Below, piece after piece: positions 55,242-64,000 of a stretch of DNA of 64,000 bases. The notes below the pieces were generated by a model. It ran no database searches and was not told the DNA's origin. It worked only from the letters and a program-made list of their open reading frames with translations. A program made the position numbers and the translations under genes. Where the stretch lies: assembly GCA_035079385.1 (NCBI GenBank), contig JAVHKY010000046.1, positions 186,001-250,000 of the forward strand, given 5' to 3'. Within the stretch, counting starts at the first letter, position 1. Every line of letters begins with the position of its first letter. Source of the DNA: Aspidiotus rigidus (taxonomy: Eukaryota > Arthropoda > Insecta > Hemiptera > Diaspididae).

Positions 55242-55424
55242 CTTCATTTCGGGCTCAGGACAGATAATCTTGTACAATGTTGTATTTCTTTTTCAAGTTG
55301 GTACAAGTTTCGCGAACGGTACAAAATTATAGATGTACGAAGTTCGAAATGTATGAAGGAGAGTGCTCATTTCGCACTCTGTACAAAACAAGCGGTACAA
55401 TCCCCGAATTGTACGATTCGGACA
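55242..55424. repeat. right terminal inverted repeat (GTAC-rich)
   Basis: 183 bases with GTAC or GTACA about every 15-25 bases. Inverted counterpart of 37521-37620 plus 41777-41856. Confidence 0.75.
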
Positions 55425-55739
55425 GTATATTGTCGGCACGCTGGTACCAGCACATTTGTTTACCTACGTATATGCAATTGCAATATGCAATCAAAATTTT
55501 GTTGACAAGTTTCATGTCTTTTGTCTCGCCGTACTCCGATTTTGAAATTCGCGAGTACACCGCCCCTCCCCCGTCAAGAGAGACCGTGCGCGTGCAAATC
55601 TCTACCCGATAAGTGATTCAGAAATTTGCCAGTACACCCCGCGTACGCGTGCAAATTCATACCTGTGGGATAACTCAAAATATTTTTCATACCATTATTA
55701 TACAACAGCAAGAAAGGGGGCGAACGAGCGGGGCCACTA

Positions 55740-55990
55740 GCACTGGGATTAAGCATAGTATAATAGAGCTAGTATAAACTATTAATACTAAGCCTGTATA
55801 GTATTAGTGGTCTAAACCTAGTATGAAGCTAGTATAAAGAAGGCTTGAACCTAGTATAAGCCCAGTATACGTCAAATAGTAAAGCTTAGCTAGTATATTA
55901 GGCTAGTACAATGTATATTAGGGCTATTATAATGAAGCCTAGTATACTAAGCTAGTATACTGTATTGATGGTCTGGGTTTCACAGCTCTT
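55740..55990. repeat. degenerate CTAGTATA repeat
   Basis: GCTAGTATA, CCTAGTATA or close variants occur about a dozen times at irregular 15-25-base intervals. A shorter patch of the same type is at 46.63-46.74 kb. Confidence 0.75.
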
Positions 55991-56025
55991 GTTAGGCCAA
56001 TTTACGCTAGTATACTTAATTACTT

Positions 56026-56250
56026 ACGGTGACCAGACGTACTACTTCTGGTAGTACAGTACTAGGTACCACAAAATTTGTACTACGTTGGGTACTACTT
56101 TTAAAGAATATGAAATTTCGGTAATTACCAACTATTGGAGCTCGGAGAAGTCGGCGTTACAAGTGGAAAATTTAAAGGATACAATGCAGGTCTACGTGAA
56201 TTTCGACGTCACCTGCCAAGAAATGCAGGAATTTCTAAGGTCATCTGTAC
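56026..56250 (+). pseudogene. possible hAT deletion derivative
   Basis: GGTGACCAGACGTACTACTT followed by a short hairpin (TACTAC...GTAGTA) resembles the GGTGACCAGACGTCC ends of a common insect hAT group. A frame starting near 56088 then reads VENLKDTMQVYVNFDVTCQE MQEFL, similar to the C-terminal end of hAT transposases. Everything between would have been deleted. No right end or target duplication found. Confidence 0.35.
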
Positions 56251-56254
56251 GCTC

Positions 56255-56800
56255 GTTCGGCCCACGAAAGGCAAAAGCCCAAAATATTTTAGATCAGACT
56301 TATGCTAAACCGAGACAGGGACCGAGAAAGAGGGTGAACGAGCGGAGCGAGTGAGCCCTATGAAAGGCGATACCTCAAAATATTTCTCATATAAGACTTA
56401 TATTTTCTCATACCATTCTAATACAACAGCAAGAAAGGGAGCGAAAGGCGAAAGCCCAAAATATTTTATATCAGACTTATGCTAAACCGAGACAGGGACC
56501 GAGAAAGAGGGCAAACGAGCGGAGGGAGTGAGCCCCACAAAATCTGATAGCTCGAAAAATATTTCTCAAACTAGATTAATACGAGACCAAGAAAGGGGGC
56601 GAACGAGTGGAGCGAGTGAGCCCCACGAAAGGCGATACCTCGAAATATTTGTCATAGACGACTTAAATTTTCTCATATCATTCGATAACAGCAAGAAAGG
56701 GGGCAAACGAGTGGAGTGAGTAAGCCCCACGAAAGGCGATCCCTCAAATTATTTCTCATACAAGACTAATACGACGCCAAGAAAGGTAGGAGGCAAACGA
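56255..56800. repeat. tandem array with AACGAGCGGAGCGAGTGAGC units
   Basis: Units of about 75-190 bases contain GGGGGC-AACGAGCGGAGCG, GAGTGAGCCCCACGAAAGGC, GATACCTC-AAATATTT-TC and CAACAGCAAGAAAGGG. At least four copies are seen (near 56325, 56505, 56600 and 56700), and a partial one at 55660-55735. No coding function supported. Confidence 0.8.
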
Positions 56801-56849
56801 TTAATATCTCACAAACACTTGACCTAGTAGAAGCCTAGACTAAAATATT

Positions 56850-57136
56850 CCAAGATAACTGATAAAATATAAGAGACATGAAACATGATCTTCATTTATT
56901 TGGCTATCCCAGAAAATTTTTCAAAAGGGCAGGTGAGCCCTTAATGCTCCTTTTCCACATGTGCCCGTAGAATTTTTTATTTTTGGTGTGACATGTTGAA
57001 CAAAATCTGCGAATCCATTCAACTTTCAAACTGAAGGTTCAAACGTCGATTCAACTTCTAAATTTTTTATACAGAACAATTTTTTCAGTAACAAAATTTC
57101 TCTTGAGGTTATTTTGCAACTCAAGGGAGGGGAGTA
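56850..57136 (+). other. non-coding end of a BEL element with a purine tract
   Basis: No open frame. The stretch ends in AAGGGAGGGGAGTA (57123-57136), a polypurine tract directly before an LTR related to that at 32550. Confidence 0.55.
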
Positions 57137-57300
57137 TGTTGGAGAAAACTCTATCTTGGTCTTTCATTTATTCTTTCTCACTTTGTTCTCATTTTACTTT
57201 AATTTATTATTTCCTTGCAATCTATAATTCGTTGTAATACCTGCGTAACGTGAGTGTTTGTATGGACTTGAAATATAGTCTTATTCAGTTTTCTTAATTA
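57137..57300 (+). repeat. BEL-type LTR, truncated at its 3' end
   Basis: Starts TGTTGGAGAAAACTC and follows 32550-32713 to TTCT-AATTA, then stops where CTAGCAAG begins. The last 25 or so bases of the LTR are missing, presumably separated by the repeat inserted at 57301. Confidence 0.75.
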
Positions 57301-60300
57301 CTAGCAAGACGGCGCGCCTATGTTCTCTCTTTTCACTGAATGTTTCGAGTTGAAGTTATTAATCTTTCTCATTGAATTTCTTCTTTCTATTTCTTTTTAT
57401 TTAATCTATAAATAATGATATCTCGTACATCACGTAATATTTATATATTTTTCCAAAAATATAAAAGTAGGCCTATGTTTAATACATTTTCAATTTATCA
57501 CTTAATCTCTCCTCTTCAAATATTTCCTCTATCATCTAAATCTTGTATCAACTTTTCTATTTCTTTCAATTTTTCATTTTTTTGCTCTCTTTCCTCTAAA
57601 CAATCTTTTTTTTTCTTCTCTTTACTTTCTCCATCACGGCGCGCCTTTCTCATTGTCACGTATTTTTATTTTTAGACGTTTCTCTTGTTTCAGAACTTCA
57701 CAACATATTAAAATATTTCCTTTACTTTATAAATATTGAGATGTTTTATTAACTTGCGTTTATACATACTGTAACTGTATTATGTCCAAAATCAGAGTTT
57801 CGAGCTAATAACTCATTTGTGTAGTTACAAAGCTCGTTAAAATAAAGAAAAAAAAAAAAAAAAAAAAAATTTGAATGTATATATATGTAAAGTTGTAAGG
57901 GTAATACAACTTTGTTAAATGTCCAATCTTATCATTTTTGAAAAGGAATTCTCTTCGACTGAATTAATCCCGTCTCATCGAAGTGCATCAGGTTAGAACA
58001 GCGTCATAGAGTATGACGAATGATGAGTAAGACTCGTGACTAGTTTGGAAGTATCATTTTCTTGTAGATTCAAGAATTCGTTTTTATTCAGTACATCATA
58101 GCTCTCTTACAAAACGTTCGTGTCGATCGGCCTGTCATAAAATTCTATTCTAATATTGTATTGTTTTAATCTGTTGTTGAATCTGGCATGTTTTGAATTA
58201 ATTTGTTTTACTTTTAATTGATTGTGAAATTCCGGTTAGGTACGAATCTTTATTTTTCGATTTCTTAAATTAAACGCAATTGAAAGTAGTTATTCTGCGA
58301 ACTTATTCTTCCCCCAATTTCTCGGGATCAGTGCATTGTTATATACCTATATCTTTAATTTAATCTTATGCATTTTTTGATATTTGTGTCATCTCTAAAT
58401 TTTCAAATATTTTTTATATATCGCCTGTCACTTACAACAAAACAGAAGTAAGAAATTGTCAATAAATTATTGGTGAAGAAAATTTCTATAGAAATGATAT
58501 AAACAGAATAATTTTTAAAAATCTCGGTAAATTATCTAGATATTTCTACTCTGGATAGTGAAAAGAAAAAAGTAAAAATTCTCCAGATAACTTTTTTTTG
58601 GACCTGTATTCAAAATTTTTATGCAAACACAAAGTTCTCATAGGTACATAGCTACTTTTAATTCTGTTATTTAGGGTTTTGAATAAGATAGATATATGAA
58701 ACAAAGGGAGTAACTCTGGGGTTTAAGATTATTTGGAATTTCTTAGTTGGATACACTATTTTCTTTGTATCTTTTCATATCTCATAGTTCAATTCAATCT
58801 GCTTAGTTTTCTTTTCAAGCTTTTCTTCTTTCTTAATTTCATTCAATTTTGCACTCTTTCATTCTTTACTTGTTCTTCCATACAACCTTTTTTTTTGTTT
58901 TTTCTTTCTTTATCGTTTCCTGAGTCTTCCAAATTGTTCTCTGCCTCAGTATCACACTCTTCCAGTTTCCCCTCTCTTCCTATTCTTTTTTTTTCAGTCC
59001 TCTGCATCCATCTCCTCCAATTATCCATATGGTGATAATTGATTCTACGTGTCATCCTCTAATCTACAAATTAATGGAAGAAAAACGTTTCGATTCTAAG
59101 ATTAGTTCATTCATTTCCCTTTTTCTCTTTCACTTTTTTTCTACATAAGATTTTTTTTGAAATCTTGTGTGTATTATATGTTGACAGTATAATTTGTTAC
59201 TACAGTCGTTCCAATTTTTAGCGATGATTATTTCTTTGACCTCACTTTTTTACATGCAAATAATATAAGTTGAGACTTTGAAAATCCCTTCCTTCACTTA
59301 CCTTAATTAGAACGAAATTCTCAAGGCCCTCAATTTATTCCTTCGAGTCCACCCACCTCCAACTAACAGTTATTCTTGACGTCGAGTCCTGATTTTTGTA
59401 ATTCACTATTCTCTAGGGATCCTTTTGTTAAATCCTGATGATGTTAAGAGCGTCTCCTGTTTTTTATGATGTCAACTAACTAACCAAAATCGAGGTTCAA
59501 TAGGAAACCTATTCCATAGGGGAGGGATTTTTGGAAATTTTGGTGTCTCGCCATCATTTTCCTAGAATGATGGTTGATATTTTTCCAAGTCCTTTTCCTG
59601 TCATATATAGGTATATCTTGGAAGTTGAAATTCCTCCATGTTCCTCTCTTAAAAAATATAGTTTGGAAGTTGAAATTTTTTGAAGTTATCCACTTGTCAT
59701 AATTTCATAGATCGATGTATAAAATGCGTTTTCAATTTCAACTCCTCTTATGGTTCAATTTTTTCCAAGTTCCTCTCCCGTCATATATAGCTCGATTTCC
59801 GATATTAAAAATGTTTCCAAATCTGACTCCTTTGATATTGAAAATTCTTCCTATCCCTTATCTATCATAATAGAGCTCAAATGTCTCAATTTTTCCGAGT
59901 CCCTCCTGCTATGGTTGGCTTCATTTTTAAAATTTTATCAAATCTAATTCAAGATGTGATTGTTTTCTATTACAGCCTTCAATTGAACTTCTTTTGGTTG
60001 AATCCTAGAAATCTGATTGGAAGCTTCATTACAATCCTTACTATCTTATTATACAGATAATCTGAGAATCTATCACCTTTTTTCCTGTCCTACTCTTCTA
60101 AATCAACATACTTCCTACAAAGTATTTTCTCAATTATCCTCTGACCTGTGTAATCATTTCCAACACAGTTTCCAACTCTCGCAACTACCTGTGTTAGTCA
60201 GCTCCATTTTCCAAATATTTCAGTTGCTTTTCTTCTTCTACTTCTTACAATTGAAGTGATTTTGATCCAAAAAGTTGATATTGATAAGGGATCATCATAT

Positions 60301-61065
60301 TTTGGTGACTACTATTTTCTATTTTGCCTATTAGCTCTCCTTCATTAGATACTTTCCATCATTATGTGGACATTTTGACGTCATTAGAACTTTTTGCCAA
60401 ATTAATTATCCTCCAATTTGCGAAGTGCTAAATTGTATCGGATAAAATGAGGTATGAAGTGCAAAGAGAAGGTCGTTACCGTTATAATATTAGGCTTTAG
60501 CTATTTTTTAGCTTAATTGTATCGGGTAAATTAGGATTTCGTCTGAAGCCTTCCTCTAGGGAACTGAGGTATGTTTTATGCGCTACTTTTATTCCATTCT
60601 TCAGGGTTTTCCGAAACTCTTTATACTTGTTGATATTATTTATGGTAATATTCTTTTTCAACTTTTGTTGTGCCCTTTCCTTAGAATCGTACCCCCTACT
60701 TTTCCTGAATACATCCTTCTCAATTTCTCACATGATGTGTCTACAGTTGGAATTCTGATTAGGTTTAAGCTCACACTTTTCCACGCTCATTGGTACAAAA
60801 CGTATCTTTTATTTGATTCTGAGTTCACATCGGTTGCCCTCAACATGATCAAACTGATTGCGCGCCTAAAAACTGCACCCTTTCACCCAAAATTAAGGAC
60901 CCCACCTTGTAACTACTTACAACCATAAAAACTTTCATTATTTCTTAATCCTAGCTTAATTCTTGTATCACTCACATAAAAAAACAACCCTGCAACAAAC
61001 TTGGAATCATTAAAAGTTAACCTATCCTCAGTCTTCATCGAACAGAAATTCCCACCATAAAGAGG
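57301..61065 (-). mobile_element. repeat family member A (ends CTTGCTAG on the minus strand)
   Basis: The minus-strand 3' end is marked by CTTGCTAG at 57301-57308. From 58368 to about 61060 it matches 61672-63890 in order and orientation. It contains a charged minus-strand frame (58843-59055), the periodic unit at 59.58-59.93 kb, and blocks near its end that match the RLE LINE 3' end (57636-57700). An A-rich run lies at 57843-57869. No transposase or RT is readable. Either a LINE-related non-autonomous family or a Helitron-like element (CTAG end before T) would fit. Confidence 0.5.
59575..59935. repeat. diverged periodic unit in member A
   Basis: TTTTTCCAAGTCCTTTTCCTGTCATATATAG-type units, then TTTTTTCCAAGTTCCTCTCC, CGTCATATATAGCTCGATTT and GAGTCCCTCCTGCTAT, matching 14.96-15.25 and 62.9-63.26 kb. 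Confidence 0.8.
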
Positions 61066-61570
61066 TTATTTTCGCTCGATATAGAATTGGTCACTCTCAA
61101 CTTGAACATTCTCCTCTCCCGATCTATCATCTTTTTTCCTGTCCTACTCTCCAAAATCAACGTACTTCCCACAATATAGACTTAATTATATAGATTGTAA
61201 TATGGACATTGTGACGTCATTAGAACTTTTCATCAGATTCGTTTTCCTTCTCACACGGGCAACGAATTTAGCTAGGTACTTTTTATCAAGAATGTGGACA
61301 TCTAGCCTGAGGTGCGGTCGTTAAAAAGGGCGAATTAATTGTGTGATCGATTCGTTTTTCTTTCTTCTAATTTGCTATGCAATTAATTTTACTCTTATAT
61401 CTATATATTTTATATGTACAGTAATAGAATGTACCGTAATATTTGGCTTTAGCTACTTTTTAGCTAAATTGTATCGGACAATTCACCGTTTTTAGTATAT
61501 TAGATCTCCTCGAAATCTTTTTTCTTCTATTTTGCTAGGCAATTCATTTTACGCTTATATCTATAGTTTA

Positions 61571-64000
61571 TAATATACTAGCAAGCCTTTCACGTTGCCT
61601 CGTACTTTTATTCTTAGATATTTCTCCTTTTTCGGAATTCAAAGATATTGTATATTTTTTTCATTTAATCTTATGCATTTTTTGATATTTGTGTCATCCA
61701 AATTTTCAAATATATTTTCATATTGCCCATCACTTTTAGCAAAACAGATGTAAGAAATTGTCAAGAAATTATTGGTGAAGAAAATTTCTATAGAAAACAT
61801 ATGAACAGGAATAATTTTTAATAACCTCAATAAATTATCTAGATATTATGTATATACTCTAGATATTGAAAAAAAAAAAAAAAAAGAAAAAGAAAAAAAA
61901 AAGAAATTCTCCAGATAACTTCTCTTTGGACCTGATGTATTCAAAATTTTTATGCAAACACAAAGTACTCATAGCTACTTTTAATCCTGTTATTCAGGAA
62001 TTTGGGTGAGGTACATGAAACAAAGGGAGTAACTCTGGGCTTTAATATTATTTGGAATTTCTTATTTAGATACACTATTTTCTTTGTACCTCTTCATCTC
62101 ATAGTTCAATTCAATCTGCTTAATTAATTTCGTTCAATTTTACACTCTTTCATTCTTTACTTGTTTTGTTCTTCCATACAACCTTTTTCTTTTTTTCATT
62201 TCTTTATCGTTTCCTGAGTCTTCCGAATTGTTCTCTTTGTCAGTATCACATTCTTCCATTTTTCCGTCTCCTTCTGTTCTTCTTTTTCAGTTTTCTGCAT
62301 CCATCTCCTCCAATTAATTATCCATACGGTGATAATTGATTCTACGTGTCATCCTCCTCTAATCTACAAATTAATGGAAGAAAAACGTTTCGATTCTAAG
62401 ATTAATTCATTCATTTTCCTTTTTCTCCTTCACTTTTTCTCTATATAAATTTTTTTTTGAAATTTTGTGTGTATTATAATTATGTTGACAGTATCATTTT
62501 TTTTTTCGGTCATTCCAATCTTCAGCCATGATTAGTTCTATGTCCTCTCTTTTTTACATACAAATAAAATAACTCCTCCTTCTATTCTCGAGTTGATCAA
62601 GTTGAGACTTTGAAAATCCCTTCCTTCATTTAGTTTAATCCGAACAAAATTTCTCAAGACCCTCAATATATTCCTTTGGGTCCACCCACCTCCAACTAAC
62701 AGTTATTTTTGACGTCGAGTCCTGATTTTTGTAATTCACTATTCTATAGGGATTCTTCTGTTGAATCCTGATGATGTTAAGACCATCTCCAGTTTTTTAT
62801 GATGTCAACTACTTAACCTGAATCGAGGTTTAATAGGAAACCTGTTCCATAGGGGGAGGGATTTTTGAAAATTTTGGCATCTCGCCATTTACCTAGAACG
62901 ATAATTGATATTTTTCCAAGTCCTTTTCCTGTTATACACAACGTATCTTGGTAGTTAAAATTCTTTCATGTTCCTCCCATAAAAAATATAGCTTGAAAGT
63001 TGAAATTTTTTCAAGTTATCCACTTGTCATAATTGTATAGATCGATGTACAAAATGCGTTTTCAATTTCAACTCCTCTTATGGTTCAATTTTTTCCAAGT
63101 TCCTCTCCCGTCATATATAGCTCGATTTCCGATATTAAAAATGTTTCCAAATCTGACTCCTTTGATATTTAAAATTTTTCCTACCCCTTATCTATCATAA
63201 TAGAGCTCGAAAGTCTCAATTTTTCCGAGTCCCTCCTGCTATAGTTAGCTCAATTTTCAAAATTCTATCAAATCTAATTCCTATCTTTTTGGAACTTCTC
63301 TAATTTTGAATTCAATTCTCAATACCTATCAAAACCAATCCGTCCCATAGAAGAGGATGTGGGAATTCCTTATTCAACTTTATTAAAGACGTGATTGTTT
63401 TTTATATTACAACCTTCAATTGAACTTCTTTTGGTTGAATTATAGAAATCTGATTGAAAGCTTCATTACAATCCTTACTCTGTCCAGGTCCTTGTAGACC
63501 TACTTTTCCTGAATAGGCCTACATATTCTTCTCAATTTCTCACATGACGTGTCTATAGTTGAGATTATCATTAGGTTTAGGCTCATACTTTTCTACACTC
63601 ATATGTACAAAACATATCTTTTATTCAATTCTCAGTTCACATCAGTTACCCTCATCAACATGATGAAACTGATTGTGCATCTAAAGACTTCACCCTCTCA
63701 CCCAAAATTACCAATCCCACCTGGTAACTACTGACAATCATAAAAACTGTTATTATTTCTTAATCCTAGCTTCTTGTTATCACTCACTTGAAAAAAATAA
63801 CGCAACAAACTTGGAATCATTAAAAGTGAACCCATCCTCAGGCTTCATCAAACAGAAATTCCCACCATAAAGAGGTTATCTTTGCTCGACTTAAAATTGG
63901 TCACTCTCAACTCATCCACTCCCATCTCCTCTTGGGTTTTCATGCTCCACCTTCATATAAATCTTATTATGAAGATAGTCAGACTATCTATCACCTTTTT
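61571..64000 (-). mobile_element. repeat family member B, running off the window
   Basis: Begins at 61578 with CTAGCAAG, as member A does. AATATCT---AATAAAA-TACG blocks follow, then 61672-63890 repeats member A at roughly 85-90% similarity, with a deletion corresponding to A 60060-60690. A mixed A/G run lies at 61869-61902. The charged minus-strand frame of member A is present but broken near 62150-62340. Confidence 0.55.
62900..63260. repeat. diverged periodic unit in member B
   Basis: The same units as at 59575-59935, nearly identical over TTCAACTCCTCTTATGGTTC and the 100 bases that follow. Confidence 0.8.

Larger units (their letters stand above)
37521..55424 (-). mobile_element. GTAC-rich terminal-inverted-repeat element carrying a Ginger/KRBA2-like integrase fragment
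   Basis: The left terminal repeat is 37521-37620 plus 41777-41856 (about 180 bases, split by a copia element). The right repeat is 55242-55424 (183 bases) in inverted orientation. Shared blocks include GTACAATTCGGGGATTGTAC (outer), GCTTGTTTTGTACAG and AACACTCTCCTT (middle), and a -GCCCGAAAT- block (inner). Between them, once the copia and hAT insertions are removed, about 0.8 kb remains. It holds the C-terminal part of an integrase-related gene on the minus strand. The unexpanded length would be about 1.17 kb, so this is probably a deletion derivative. Its superfamily is not established. No target duplication could be fixed. Confidence 0.55.

Noticed and set aside
1..64000. tRNA or rRNA genes
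   Set aside because: No tRNA A/B box pair with a foldable cloverleaf and no conserved rRNA words were seen by eye; a computed scan would be decisive.

Overview
The window is animal nuclear DNA, almost certainly from an insect. It is AT-rich and intron-bearing and has no bacterial gene organisation. The only host gene part I can name is the last exon of a goosecoid-type paired-class homeobox gene (23744-23950, minus strand). It starts at an intron position typical of that class and ends in the SSDLEV tail that I recall from insect goosecoid. Frequent TAGGTACC-like words and the mix of transposons fit a hemipteran such as an aphid relative, but that is a weak inference. I see no rRNA, tRNA, CRISPR array or operon.

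The rest is a dense transposable-element landscape. From left to right: a tyrosine-recombinase fragment (1.0-1.35 kb); a decayed LTR element (2.0-5.5 kb); a broken FLYWCH/MULE transposase (5.5-6.4 kb, minus); a 5'-truncated LINE with an (AAATA)n tail (6.75-7.8 kb); a decayed LINE with a C-terminal restriction-like endonuclease (11.4-15.0 kb, minus); and R1-like LINE fragments at 15.5-16.3, 20.1-21.8 and 32.1-32.5 kb, the second split by a 494-bp solo LTR with a CTGCT target duplication. Then come the goosecoid exon and a young, structurally complete BEL/Pao element (25940-31825; LTRs differ at one base; target duplication ATATG).

From 32.5 to 57.3 kb the elements are nested. An old BEL/Pao relic (5' LTR at 32550) has part of its pol inverted. 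Next to it lies an element with about 180-bp, GTAC-rich terminal inverted repeats that carries the 3' part of a Ginger/KRBA2-like integrase gene. Two insertions swell this element from about 1.17 kb to 17.9 kb. One is a defective copia element in its left repeat (37621-41771, target duplication AATTT). The other is a 12.6-kb hAT element in its coding part (42015-54580, target duplication GCAAGAGC). The hAT itself contains LINE relics and a young, intact copia element (49260-53671, identical LTRs, target duplication ATTTT). A second copy of the BEL-relic LTR at 57137-57300 may be its far end.

From 57.3 kb to the end there are two direct copies of a multi-kilobase repeat family that shares both ends with the region around the 11-15 kb LINE.

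Two elements look potentially autonomous (BEL at 26 kb, copia at 49 kb). The others are relics, deletion derivatives or solo LTRs, and their target duplications give a relative insertion order. The least familiar structure is the GTAC-rich inverted-repeat element with its integrase-like cargo.
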